A DNA stretch of 54,300 bases. Origin: a bacterium. Its GTDB lineage: Bacteria > Planctomycetota > Planctomycetia > Pirellulales > Pirellulaceae. The notes beneath the pieces were generated by a model. It was not told where the DNA came from. It did not search any database and saw nothing but the letters and a program-made list of their open reading frames with translations. This document shows, in pieces, positions 18,315 through 27,573 of this stretch (its first letter is position 1; the number at the start of each line of letters is the position of its first letter). The stretch covers positions 1 through 54,300 of the forward strand of contig JANSWS010000007.1 of assembly GCA_024743355.1 (NCBI GenBank), in the 5' to 3' direction. The translations under genes were made by a program, and so were the position numbers.

Positions 18315-20717
18315 ATGACCTCTAGCGGGGTCCGGGAAGTCACTTGCAAAGAAACGCTAGCTGTTTATCGGCTGGCAGCCATTATCACGGTTCGCTTTGG
18401 CTTGGTCGCATCATGCGTTTCGCTGGGGTTCATCAGTTCCGTCCGCGCCCAAGACGCAGTAGCTAATAAAGAGCCGGACATGTCACGGATTCAGTTCTTC
18501 GAGCAACGGATCCAACCGGTATTGGAAACCGAATGCTACGCCTGCCATTCACACCAAGCGGACTCTGTGGAAGGCGGACTGTGGCTGGACTCGGCGCAGG
18601 GCTTACGGATTGGCGGTGATTCAGGGCCAAGCATCGTGCCTGGCGATCCTGACCAGAGTTTGCTGTTTCAGGCGATTTCAGCTTCCGAAGACGGCATGCC
18701 CCCCGGTGGCCCCTTGCCCAACACCACCATCGAACACTTCCGCGAGTGGATTTCCGCCGGTGCTGTCGACCCCAGAAGCGATTCCTTGCCCAGCGAACAT
18801 CCTCGAGAACCCGACTATTCGCACGAACGAGACTACTGGGCCTTTCGACCGCTTCAGCTGGTTTCTCCTCCATCAACAATGGACACGGCTTGGCCTGAAA
18901 ATGCTATCGATTTCTTCGTGCTGAAGCAGATGGAAGATGCGGGGCTGGCCCCGACAACAACGGCTGAGCCAAGACAATTGATTCGCCGTGTCTTTTTTGA
19001 TTTGATCGGGCTCCCTCCGACTCCGGATGAGATCGAGCGTTTTGCTCAAAACCCATCGGCCGAGGCATATGCGCAATGGATCGATGAATTACTCAACCGG
19101 CCCCAATATGGTGAGCGATGGGCACAACATTGGCTCGATGTGGTGCGATACGCGGAGACGGAAGGCTTCGAATACGACAACACGATGCCGGGGATGTGGC
19201 GTTACCGCGACTATGTCATCCAATCGCTTAACGAAGACAAGCCATACGACCAGTTTGTTTGGGAGCAACTGGCTGGTGACGAACTGGAGCCGGCGGATCA
19301 GAACGCGCTCATCGCCACCGGTTTCCTTCGCCTGGGAGCGGTTCGTCGGAACGCGGGCAATCAAAAAGTAGCCAGCAGCCGCAATGAAGTGCTCACAGAG
19401 CGGACCGATGCTATTGGTTCAGCAATTCTAGGTCTGACGATTGGCTGTGCACGATGCCACGATCACAAATTCGATCCCATTAGCCAATATGACTATTACC
19501 GTCTGCAGGCCTTCTTCGGCCTGTCGCATGAAAACAATCACTCGCTGCGTGCCGCCGCAGAACAAGAGCAGCTGGAAGCCGTGGAATCGGAATTAGATCG
19601 GCGAATCACGGAACTGAAGGAGCAGTTGGAGGTCGCGGAGGGCGAGGAGGAGGCACGCATACGCGGCGCAATTGAAACATTGGAAAGCCAGCGGCCGCCG
19701 CCCGGCCCCACGATTTGCGGCATCAAGAACGATGTGCAGGGATCATCACCGACCTATGTACTACGACGCGGCAATCCCGATCTGCCTGTAGCTGAAGTTT
19801 CAATGCGCTTGCCGTCCGTGCTCGCCACCGCGGAAGACGCGGACGCATCCTGGGATATACCGAACCCCAGGACGCGTTTAGCAAATCAATTGCTCCAATC
19901 GCAACAAGCGCTTGTGGCTCGAGTTATCGTCAACCGTGTTTGGCAATATCACTTTGGGCAAGGCTTGGTAAGCACGCCCAACGATCTCGGCAAGAATGGT
20001 TCGCAGGCCTCGCATCCGGAGCTATTGGATTACTTAAGCTTAGTTTTCGTTGAGTCGGGGTGGAGACTCAAGCCACTGCATCGCCTGATCCTGCAGAGCC
20101 AGACTTACCGACAATCGTCTCAACCAGCAGACTCAGCGCTCAGCCAGCAGATTGACCCGGACAATCGACTGCTCTCCCATTTCACGCGTCGCAGGCTGAG
20201 TGCCGAGGAAATTCGCGATGCCATGCTGGCCATATCCGGGATGCTGAATCCCGAGATGGGCGGCCCCAGCGTGATCTTGCCCGTTGAGCAGGAATTGATC
20301 GATCAGCTGTACAAGCCTTCTCAATGGCAGGTTGACAAAGCACCGGAACAACATGCCCGCCGCTCGATTTACTTGTTTGCCAAACGCAATTTGAGACTTC
20401 CCTTCATGGAAGTATTCGATCAACCGATGGCTCAGACCAGCTGTGCAGTGCGAGAGGAAAGTACCCATGCACGTCAAGCTTTGGAACTGGTTAACGGTCA
20501 GGTCGCTAATGAACTAGCGGCTGCGTTTGCTGCGAGATTGGTTTCCGCAAGCGGTGGTGATCCGAACAGGATTGTCGAGCAAGCGTTTCAGCTGACTGCA
20601 GGTCGCCAGGCCTGGCCGCGGGAGCAACAACTGTCGCTCGAATTCCTTCAACAGGCCGGACCACGGGAATTTGCCTTGGCCATGTTCAGTTTTAATGGGT
20701 TTCTCTATGTCGATTGA
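18315..20717 (+). CDS. PSCyt1-DUF1549-DUF1553 (PSD1) c-type cytochrome protein
   Basis: An 800-residue relative of the protein at 5408-7801. The ATG at 18315 begins a signal peptide (hydrophobic core about residues 21-42, ending S-S-V-R-A-Q); the frame is open further upstream to 18114 but that extension has no signal-like sequence. The PSCyt1 heme motif is CYACH at residues 74-78. The DUF1549 signatures are F-F-V-L-K-Q-M and R-R-V-F-F-D-L-I-G-L-P-P-T-P, followed by W-L-D-V-V-R-Y-A-E-T-E-G-F and the second CxxCH in [16 protein letters not shown] short charged coiled-coil insertion (about residues 410-450, rich in E) precedes the DUF1553 part (N-R-V-W-Q-Y-H-F-G-Q-G-L-V). It overlaps the next gene by 11 bases, so the two are translated together. 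Confidence 0.92.
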   Translation: MTSSGVREVTCKETLAVYRLAAIITVRFGLVASCVSLGFISSVRAQDAVANKEPDMSRIQFFEQRIQPVLETECYACHSHQADSVEGGLWLDSAQGLRIGGDSGPSIVPGDPDQSLLFQAISASEDGMPPGGPLPNTTIEHFREWISAGAVDPRSDSLPSEHPREPDYSHERDYWAFRPLQLVSPPSTMDTAWPENAIDFFVLKQMEDAGLAPTTTAEPRQLIRRVFFDLIGLPPTPDEIERFAQNPSAEAYAQWIDELLNRPQYGERWAQHWLDVVRYAETEGFEYDNTMPGMWRYRDYVIQSLNEDKPYDQFVWEQLAGDELEPADQNALIATGFLRLGAVRRNAGNQKVASSRNEVLTERTDAIGSAILGLTIGCARCHDHKFDPISQYDYYRLQAFFGLSHENNHSLRAAAEQEQLEAVESELDRRITELKEQLEVAEGEEEARIRGAIETLESQRPPPGPTICGIKNDVQGSSPTYVLRRGNPDLPVAEVSMRLPSVLATAEDADASWDIPNPRTRLANQLLQSQQALVARVIVNRVWQYHFGQGLVSTPNDLGKNGSQASHPELLDYLSLVFVESGWRLKPLHRLILQSQTYRQSSQPADSALSQQIDPDNRLLSHFTRRRLSAEEIRDAMLAISGMLNPEMGGPSVILPVEQELIDQLYKPSQWQVDKAPEQHARRSIYLFAKRNLRLPFMEVFDQPMAQTSCAVREESTHARQALELVNGQVANELAAAFAARLVSASGGDPNRIVEQAFQLTAGRQAWPREQQLSLEFLQQAGPREFALAMFSFNGFLYVD

Positions 20718-22128
20718 ACCTCTGCAGGGCATGTCGTCATCTTGGTCTCCGCGGACGAGTCGACGCGCTTACCTTCAAAGCAGTCTGGTCGGTTTCGGTT
20801 CACTGGCTCTGAACAGTATGCTGCGGGACGAAGCGCGGTCAAATACATCTCATAGGCAATTCGAGGGTAAAGCCAAGAGCGTGATCTTTTTGTTTATGGC
20901 TGGAGGTCCCAGTCATTTGGAGACTTTCGATCCAAAACCGCTGCTCAATCGTCTGAATGGAGAAAGGCGTCCAGAAGAATTTGGAGAAGCCAAGTATCAA
21001 TTTGTACAGGATGACGCCAAGCTTCTGGGAACCCATGTACGATTCCAACGCCATGGACAAAGTGGAATCGAAGTATCCAACTTGTTTCCCGAAGTTGCCA
21101 AGCACATCGATGACATCGCGGTTCTGCGCTCCTGTTACGGCGACGTCGTCGTGCATAGTGCCGCGCAATACGAGCTGTTCTCGGGGCGGATCGTTCCAGG
21201 CTTCCCCAGTATGGGTTCGTGGATCGTCTACGGCCTGGGCAGCCTGAATGAGTCGCTGCCTTCCTATGTCGTCATGCCGGATCCTGATGGTGCCCTGGAA
21301 GCCGGTAAGCCGATGTACATGAACGGTTTTCTTCCAGCCGCACATCAACCGATGATCCTGCGTTCAGGCGAACGGCCCGTCCTGAATCTCGAGACTCCGA
21401 CGGAAATCACCGCCGAAGCTCGCAAACGCACCGTGCAATTCATCCAACAACTGAATGCTGCTTCGCTCGACGCCCCCGACGACGAGCTTGAGGCTCGCAT
21501 CAAGAGTTACGAATTGGCGTTTCGCATGCAAAGTGAAGCTCCTCAGGTTTTTGACTTGTCGAACGAATCCCAAGCAACTTTGGATCTATACGGGATCGGC
21601 AGGGAACCCACGCATGATTACGGTCGGCGGTGCTTGTTGGCCAGGCGTATGGTGGAAAAGGGCGTCCGCTTTACAGTCGTTGTTTCAGGTGGGGGACCTG
21701 GAAATAAGCAGTGGGACGCCCACAAAGACATCGTGGAGAATCACGATCGGATGGCATCGGAAACGGATCTCCCGATCGCGGGCTTGCTGCAGGATTTGAA
21801 GCAGCGTGGACTTTTGGATTCGACGCTGGTCGTTTGGGGCGGCGAATTCGGACGATCCCCCGAGGCCCAATCGAGCAAAGGACGTGACCACCACAACCTG
21901 GGCTTCAGCATGTGGATGGCAGGTGGCGGAATACGGGGCGGTCAAGTTGTTGGGGCTACGGACGAGATTGGATTAAGAGCAATCGAGAGCCCCTACCATT
22001 TCCGGGACATTCACACCACCATTCTGCACCAACTGGGCATCGATCAAGATGAACTGACCTTTCCGCACCTTGGTAGAGAAGAACGTCTGACTCAGATTCA
22101 CGGCAAGCTCATCAAAGAGATTGTTTGA
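20707..22128 (+). CDS. DUF1501 family protein (Tat-exported, sulfatase-like fold)
   Basis: A 473-residue partner of the preceding PSCyt1 protein. The ATG at 20707 overlaps the upstream stop by 11 bases; ATG 20695 is a possible alternative. A twin-arginine-like motif T-S-R-R-A-Y-L-Q-S-S-L starts the signal. The family blocks are F-M-A-G-G-P-S-H-L-E-T-F-D-P-K-P, G-S-W-I-V-Y-G-L-G, W-G-G-E-F-G-R-S-P and G-R-D-H-H-N-L-G-F-S-M-W-M-A-G-G-G, with L-G-I-D-Q-D-E-L-T-F near the end. Compared with the first copy (3910-5397) it is clearly divergent, so the two loci probably serve different substrates rather than being a recent duplication. Confidence 0.9.
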   Translation: MSIEPLQGMSSSWSPRTSRRAYLQSSLVGFGSLALNSMLRDEARSNTSHRQFEGKAKSVIFLFMAGGPSHLETFDPKPLLNRLNGERRPEEFGEAKYQFVQDDAKLLGTHVRFQRHGQSGIEVSNLFPEVAKHIDDIAVLRSCYGDVVVHSAAQYELFSGRIVPGFPSMGSWIVYGLGSLNESLPSYVVMPDPDGALEAGKPMYMNGFLPAAHQPMILRSGERPVLNLETPTEITAEARKRTVQFIQQLNAASLDAPDDELEARIKSYELAFRMQSEAPQVFDLSNESQATLDLYGIGREPTHDYGRRCLLARRMVEKGVRFTVVVSGGGPGNKQWDAHKDIVENHDRMASETDLPIAGLLQDLKQRGLLDSTLVVWGGEFGRSPEAQSSKGRDHHNLGFSMWMAGGGIRGGQVVGATDEIGLRAIESPYHFRDIHTTILHQLGIDQDELTFPHLGREERLTQIHGKLIKEIV

Positions 22129-22198
22129 TCCACCCGAATATCCTCGCCGCATAGATTAGACGCCGGCTTCAATCCGTTGGAACATAAGAGAACAGAGG

Positions 22199-22336
22199 AA
22201 ACAGAGTAAGCAAAGCGCTCTGTTTTCTCGGTTTTCTCCTGTTCCATCAATAAGCTGCAGACAAGCTGTCTATGGAAAAACTCGCAGACTTCAGCTTTGC
22301 GATGTCATCTTTAAGAGTCGAACTTGCGTGGTACAA
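22199..22336 (+). repeat. Dispersed intergenic repeat, family 1, copy B
   Basis: 138 bases long. It begins with the stem AAACAGAG (22199-22206) pairing with CTCTGTTT (22218-22225) around an 11-base loop, followed by TCTCGGTTTTCTCCTG and the same downstream blocks as copies A and C, ending in CTTGCGTGGTACAA. It starts 71 bases after the DUF1501 stop and has the same orientation as that gene. It fills most of the convergent spacer 22129-22457; the rest of that spacer holds no gene. Confidence 0.85.
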
Positions 22337-22457
22337 CGAGCAATGTGGGAGAGTCGGACGTCTCAGCGGTCGGTGAGGGGCTTTCCCTCCGAGTGCTGCC
22401 TTACTAGGCGGCTTTAGGACCAAGCCAAGCCTAGTAAAGAACTCGAACAGTTCGCGG

Positions 22458-23471
22458 TCAGGGCAACTGCGGTGGCTCAACCTGGACCGGGGTTCCACTC
22501 AACGATTTCAGAAATACAACGATCGCATCAATCTCCGAGTAGCTTCGACCGACCAAAGGCTCGATATCTAGCTCAAGTCCGTCGGGACCCTGCGAGGGCA
22601 GGCTTCGATAGTAGAACTCAACAACATCGTAAAGCGTGGCTTTCGAACCGTCGTGCATGTAAGGCCCGGTTTCAGCTACGTTCCGCAGCGATGGCGTTCG
22701 GAAGCGGAAGAGATCTTCACGCTTTTGCGTGATGGCCCCGCGGCCAAGGTCACGGCGACCACCAATTCCCAGTCGATAATAGAGGCCGTCACTTAACAAT
22801 GGACCGTGATGGCAACGCACGCAGCCGGCATCGCCACGGAAGAGCTCCAAGCCTTGTCGCGCGAGATCCGAAAGGGCCGGCTTATCGCCGGACAAGTATC
22901 GATCGAAAGCCGAGTTTCGAGCGAGTAACGTCCGCTGAAAGGCCGCCAAGGCTTTGGCCAAGTCTTCAGCGTTTACGGGGCGGCCGAAGACTTCCTCAAA
23001 TTGGCGGACGTAGCCTGGTATAGCGTTGAGTTCCACGACCAATTCGTCGAGGCTCTGATTCATTTCTTCGGGCGATTGGATGGGCCCTAGGGCCTGCTCT
23101 TCCAGGCTGTCCGCACGCCCGTCCCACAACAGCGTAGAATACAAGCCGACATTCAGCAGCGTCGGCGTATTGCGAGTCAATGGCTTGCCATTGAAACCCA
23201 ATGAGCCAGGCAAGCCATCGGCGAAAGCCTTGTCCGGAAGATGGCATTTTGCACAACTCATGCTGTTATCACCCGAAAGTCGTGGGTCAAAAAAGAGTTG
23301 CTTTCCCAGTTCCACCTTGGCCTTCGTCGTCGGGTTGTCCTCAGGACATTCCACGCGTTCTGGCAACACTACCAGATCCGCATCGGATTCAGGGGACGAA
23401 TTGGCACTCAAACTTGCCAGGCCCACAAGGCTCATCGCCGTCAGGGCGATCTCACAAGTGAGATTCCGCAT
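22458..23471 (-). CDS. Di-heme cytochrome c peroxidase (MauG/CcpA family)
   Basis: A 337-residue periplasmic protein that would reduce hydrogen peroxide using electrons from small cytochromes, or, if MauG-like, oxidise a protein substrate. The ATG at 23471 starts a signal peptide (M-R-N-L-T-C-E-I-A-L ... L-S-A-N-S); the frame is open to 23510. Two heme-attachment motifs are visible: CAKCH at residues 73-77 and CVRCH at 217-221. The family blocks G-K-Q-L-F-F-D-P-R-L-S, N-T-P-T-L-L-N-V, L-W-D-G-R-A-D-S-L-E-E-Q-A and F-R-T-P-S-L-R-N-V are intact, as is the Y-M-H-D-G-S segment with a methionine that can bind the high-potential heme. It is divergent from the giant PVC cytochrome at 23606, with 134 bases between the starts, so the two may share a regulatory region. 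Confidence 0.92.
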   Translation of the reverse strand: MRNLTCEIALTAMSLVGLASLSANSSPESDADLVVLPERVECPEDNPTTKAKVELGKQLFFDPRLSGDNSMSCAKCHLPDKAFADGLPGSLGFNGKPLTRNTPTLLNVGLYSTLLWDGRADSLEEQALGPIQSPEEMNQSLDELVVELNAIPGYVRQFEEVFGRPVNAEDLAKALAAFQRTLLARNSAFDRYLSGDKPALSDLARQGLELFRGDAGCVRCHHGPLLSDGLYYRLGIGGRRDLGRGAITQKREDLFRFRTPSLRNVAETGPYMHDGSKATLYDVVEFYYRSLPSQGPDGLELDIEPLVGRSYSEIDAIVVFLKSLSGTPVQVEPPQLP

Positions 23472-23605
23472 GGTCTTAACTCCGATAATCCGGGGTCGAG
23501 AAAAGTCCATCGTCAGTTGGAGTGGGGCGTGATAACTCTGTTCCGAAGGTGGGTTGTCGATTAGGATGCTAAGTCTTGCCCCTTAGCTTTTTGCCCTACG
23601 GTTGA

Positions 23606-26600
23606 ATGATGATTCGATTTGCATTTCTTGATCTACTTGCCAACCCTTTCTCAAAGGCCTGCCAAACCGCTGCCGACGTCTGCGCCTATGTTACCAGCAG
23701 CCCGCTCTTGAAGATCGTTTTCTTGATGATTTTTGGGCTGTGCCTGGTGCTTCCCCGAGCCTCGGCACAGACCGTTCCGTCCCCTCAGCCTCCGACGATT
23801 GAACCGGCTTCCGACCAAGGCAGGTTGGCCTTGCCAGGCTTTCAAATTGCCGAGGGAGTTGAAGGACAACTGTTCGCGGCCGAGCCGCTTTTCGCCAACC
23901 CCGTGGCATTTTACGTCGATGACCGCGGTCGGGTGTTCGTCTGTGAGACCTTCCGCCAAGGAATTGGCGTCGTCGACAACCGCGATTTCAGCGACGAGTG
24001 GGTGGATGCCGATCTGGCATCGCAATCCGTAGAAGATCGCCGCCAATACCATCTGCGACTCCTGGGGGATCGCGTTCAGGAATTTATGTCACAAGACGAT
24101 CAGATCCGCATCCTGCTGGACACGAATGCGGATGGCGTCGCAGACGAAAGCCATGTGTTCGCCAACGGCTTCAATGATCTTGTCGATGGAACCGGTGCGG
24201 GAGTCCTCGAATACAAAGGCAATGTTTATTACACGTGCATTCCCAGCTTGTATCTGATGCGCGACGAAGACGGGGATCTCAAGGCAGACGGCAAAACGAC
24301 TTTGCAGACAGGCTTTGGCGTCCGCGTTGCCTTTCGCGGACACGACATGCACGGACTGGTGATTGGTCCGGACGGACGACTGTACTTCAGCATTGGTGAC
24401 CGTGGCGCTAACGTGAAAACTCCCGACGGCCAGCTTGTGAATGTCGAGAGTGGCTCCGTCTTCCGTTGTGAACTGGACGGTTCGAATCTCGAATTGTTTG
24501 CCACCGGTCTGAGGAATCCCCAAGAACTAGCTTTCGACAATCACGGGAACTTATTCACAGGTGACAATAACTCGGACAGCGGCGATCAGGCTCGTTGGGT
24601 CTACGTGGTTGAGGGCGGAGACTCCGGTTGGAGAATGGCCTATCAATACTTGTCCGATCGTGGTCCCTTTAATCGCGAAAGGATATGGGAGCCTCTGCAC
24701 GCAGGCCAGCCTTCCTATATCGTCCCTCCAATTGCGAACATCTCCGACGGTCCCTCAGGCCTGGACTATTATCCCGGAACCGGTTTCGGCGACCGCTTTG
24801 AAGATCAGTTTTTGCTCTGCGACTTTCGTGGCACCGCCAGCCAGAGTGGAATTCGCTCGATTCGAAATGAAGCACAAGGGGCATTTTTTCGCATCGCCGG
24901 AGATGGGCAACCGTTTTGGCAAATCCTGGCAACCGACGTTCAATTTGGACCTGACGGCGCGGTCTATATCAGTGATTGGGTGAATGGCTGGGAAGGCGAA
25001 GGCAAAGGCCGCATTTATCGCTTCACCTCGCCGGAGGACCAGCAACAACCTATTGTCGGCGAAGTTCAGCGCATTCTGGCGGAAGACATTTCGCAGACTG
25101 CGGTCGAAGCCTTGGCAGAGAATCTAAAACACATTGACCGCCGCGTACGACTGAAATCACAGCTGGAACTGGCTGCCCGAAAGGAACTCGAACCGCTCCA
25201 GCATGCGGCCATTCACGGCCAGACTCGATTGGAGAGACTGCATGGCTTGTGGGGTATGGATCAGATCTCGCGCGGTACGAATTCGCGCAGCGTAGCGGAG
25301 CAACAAGCTCGAATTCACGAGACTTGGCTGAAACTTGCGGCCGACGATGACGCCGAGATTCGCGCCCACGCAGTCCGCTTGTTAGGGGAACTCGGCGGGG
25401 ATGGATCGGCACAAGTGGTTCTCGAGCGACTGGCCGATGAGAGTCCTCGAGTACGTTACTTCGCCATGAAAGGCGTCCGCAAATTAGCGATCCGCGACGC
25501 TTTTGATACGATTGTTTCCGCGATTGCGGACAATCGTGGGCAGGACCCTATCATCCGCCACGGAGCCATCATGGCATTGTCTGCTATCGCTACGGAAGAA
25601 CAGCTGGCCGGGCTGGCCAGTCACGATTCCCAGCACGTTCGCTTGGCCGCCGTCGTGGCATTGAGAAGACTGGAGTCAGCGGCGTTGCAAGGCTTTCTGC
25701 AAGATGCGGAAAATGACGTGGTCGTTGAAGCAGCGATCGCTATCCATGACTTACCCATCGCTGAGGCCATGCCGGCTTTGGCTGCCTTAGTTACACAGTC
25801 CTCGGACGTCGACGCTCTGAACCGTCGCGTGTTGAATGCCAACTTCCGCCTCGGTACGCTAGACAACGCCCGTTCCCTGGCCGCCTATGCGGCTGATCCC
25901 AACCGGCCTCTCGCAATGCGGCGGGAGGCTCTCGAAATGCTGGAAGACTGGGAATCTCCCAACGGACGCGATCGTGTGCTTGGCATGTGGCGTCCTTTGG
26001 AAGCTCGCGACGGGTCCGCCGTCCGCAATGCGCTGGCGACGGTGCTGCCTAAGTTTGAAGATGCCGAAGCTAGTTTGCAGCTGGGACTGGGACGCATCGC
26101 TGTTAAGTATCAAATCCCAGCCGCAGCACCCATCCTGCGCGCGATTCTGGCTGGCTCAAAATCGCGGTCTAAGGACCGGGCAAGTGCACTGGTGGCTTTG
26201 GTGGGACTGGAAGCAGCTACAGCGGACGAGTTGCAACTGGCCTTGGACGACGCATCCACGGATGTGCGAGCAGCGGCACTGAGCGTCATACGCCGTGTTT
26301 TGCCAGAGGCCGCCGATCAGAGACTCGCTCAGGCTGCCTTCCAAGGTGAAATCTTGGAACGGCAAATCGCCATTGACGCTCTCGGTGATACCGAAACCGC
26401 CAGCCCGCAATTGCTGGAAGTGCTGCGGCAATGGGCCAATGGCGGACTTCCACAAGATGTCCAACTCGAAGCCCTTCAAGCGGCAGAAAATTTCCGCGAA
26501 CTTCCCACCGTCAAAGCGGTCCTGGCCAAAGTGAACGCGACTCGTGATCCAAGTAAGCCCGCGGACGGCTATCGCGAGACCCTGCGTGGTGGTGATGTTG

Positions 26601-27040
26601 ATCGGGGCAAGAGTATCTTCTTCGAAAAAGTCGCGGTTTCCTGCGTCCGCTGTCACAAAGTCGGGGCCTTGGGCGGCGAAGTTGGTCCCGAACTTACCCG
26701 CATTGGTGTCGACAAGGATCGCCAGTACTTGCTCGAGGCCATCGTCGAACCCAACAAAGTCATCGCCAAGGGATTTGAATCGGCCATATTGCTGGACTTG
26801 GACGGCAATATCCACACCGGCGTTGTCCGCGAAGAAGACGAAAACAGCATCACCCTGATCGATGCCGACGGTAAGGTTACGTCTTACGACAAGGAAGATA
26901 TCGAAGCCAGAAATCCGGCCAAATCTGCCATGCCGGCCGACCTTGTTAACCTGCTCAGCAAACGGGAGTTGAGGGATCTGATCGAATACCTGGCAAACCT
27001 CGACGGACGTTTCGTACCCCAGGAACGCGAAGTCCAGTAA
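23606..27040 (+). CDS. PVC-type heme-binding CxxCH protein (propeller-HEAT-cytochrome c)
   Basis: A 1144-residue exported protein of a family found mainly in Planctomycetes and Verrucomicrobia. After an unusually long leader, with a hydrophobic core near residues 35-54 ending in R-A-S-A-Q, comes a glucose/sorbosone-dehydrogenase-like beta-propeller (about residues 70-480: G-P-D-G-R-L-Y-F-S-I-G-D-R-G, G-L-R-N-P-Q-E-L-A-F-D, G-D-N-N-S-D, and V-Q-F-G-P-D-G-A-V-Y-I-S-D-W). A long series of HEAT-type helical repeats follows (about 490-960: R-A-H-A-V-R-L-L-G-E-L, R-L-A-A-V-V-A-L-R-R-L and others). The C-terminal cytochrome domain has CVRCH at residues 1013-1017 and the family ending V-G-P-E-L-T-R-I-G ... 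L-L-E-A-I-V-E-P-N-K. The redox reaction is unknown; sugar-acid or polysaccharide oxidation is a reasonable guess. Confidence 0.92.
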   Translation: MMIRFAFLDLLANPFSKACQTAADVCAYVTSSPLLKIVFLMIFGLCLVLPRASAQTVPSPQPPTIEPASDQGRLALPGFQIAEGVEGQLFAAEPLFANPVAFYVDDRGRVFVCETFRQGIGVVDNRDFSDEWVDADLASQSVEDRRQYHLRLLGDRVQEFMSQDDQIRILLDTNADGVADESHVFANGFNDLVDGTGAGVLEYKGNVYYTCIPSLYLMRDEDGDLKADGKTTLQTGFGVRVAFRGHDMHGLVIGPDGRLYFSIGDRGANVKTPDGQLVNVESGSVFRCELDGSNLELFATGLRNPQELAFDNHGNLFTGDNNSDSGDQARWVYVVEGGDSGWRMAYQYLSDRGPFNRERIWEPLHAGQPSYIVPPIANISDGPSGLDYYPGTGFGDRFEDQFLLCDFRGTASQSGIRSIRNEAQGAFFRIAGDGQPFWQILATDVQFGPDGAVYISDWVNGWEGEGKGRIYRFTSPEDQQQPIVGEVQRILAEDISQTAVEALAENLKHIDRRVRLKSQLELAARKELEPLQHAAIHGQTRLERLHGLWGMDQISRGTNSRSVAEQQARIHETWLKLAADDDAEIRAHAVRLLGELGGDGSAQVVLERLADESPRVRYFAMKGVRKLAIRDAFDTIVSAIADNRGQDPIIRHGAIMALSAIATEEQLAGLASHDSQHVRLAAVVALRRLESAALQGFLQDAENDVVVEAAIAIHDLPIAEAMPALAALVTQSSDVDALNRRVLNANFRLGTLDNARSLAAYAADPNRPLAMRREALEMLEDWESPNGRDRVLGMWRPLEARDGSAVRNALATVLPKFEDAEASLQLGLGRIAVKYQIPAAAPILRAILAGSKSRSKDRASALVALVGLEAATADELQLALDDASTDVRAAALSVIRRVLPEAADQRLAQAAFQGEILERQIAIDALGDTETASPQLLEVLRQWANGGLPQDVQLEALQAAENFRELPTVKAVLAKVNATRDPSKPADGYRETLRGGDVDRGKSIFFEKVAVSCVRCHKVGALGGEVGPELTRIGVDKDRQYLLEAIVEPNKVIAKGFESAILLDLDGNIHTGVVREEDENSITLIDADGKVTSYDKEDIEARNPAKSAMPADLVNLLSKRELRDLIEYLANLDGRFVPQEREVQ

Positions 27041-27123
27041 CGGTTGAGTGGCCTGTCTAAGTCGCAATCGGTATAATCTGCCGATAGACTCCAATTCGTA
27101 GTGCTGGTTCGGGGGTAGTCGAA

Positions 27124-27573
27124 ATGGTTTGGAAATTTTCGCTAGCCATGTGTCTGATGGCGTTTGTTCTGCCGCAATGGACTGCTGCACAGGATACGGG
27201 TTCCTCCACGAATGCACCCGCAGCGACTCGGTTTTATCAGTCGCAGGTTTATTCGGGAATTGGCAACTCGGGGCAGGGCAGTGGCCAAACAGCGGTTCCC
27301 TATTACGTAGAACCCTCGCGTTTCTATTACAACCGACCAGGCATGCAAGGTACCAATTCTTCTGGCAGCCTCGGTTCAAACGCTCCCCAAGGTCCGACCT
27401 ACAATATTCAGGTTCGCCCTGGCTTTTATTACCACGGCTTCTATCCGGCCTATCGCTATCCTTATGGTTATCCCTACCGCTACTTCGGACCGCAGGTTTA
27501 TTATCCGCGGGTCTACCAAATAGCGCCCGGTGTCACCGAACATGTGGGACCATTCATCCCCATTATTCCTTAG
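27124..27573 (+). CDS. Small secreted tyrosine/proline-rich protein
   Basis: A 149-residue protein of unknown function with a clear signal peptide (hydrophobic residues 5-20, W-T-A-A-Q as the likely cleavage region). The mature part has no recognised domain; it is rich in Y, P, G, S and Q. The central F-Y-P-A-Y-R-Y-P-Y-G-Y-P-Y-R-Y stretch at about residues 108-122 is a repetitive aromatic sequence of the kind found in surface or matrix proteins. GGGGGTAG lies about ten bases before the ATG and could be a weak ribosome binding site. It starts 83 bases after the giant cytochrome gene and could be co-transcribed. Its 3' end overlaps the convergent CBS-domain gene by 11 bases. Confidence 0.75.
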   Translation: MVWKFSLAMCLMAFVLPQWTAAQDTGSSTNAPAATRFYQSQVYSGIGNSGQGSGQTAVPYYVEPSRFYYNRPGMQGTNSSGSLGSNAPQGPTYNIQVRPGFYYHGFYPAYRYPYGYPYRYFGPQVYYPRVYQIAPGVTEHVGPFIPIIP

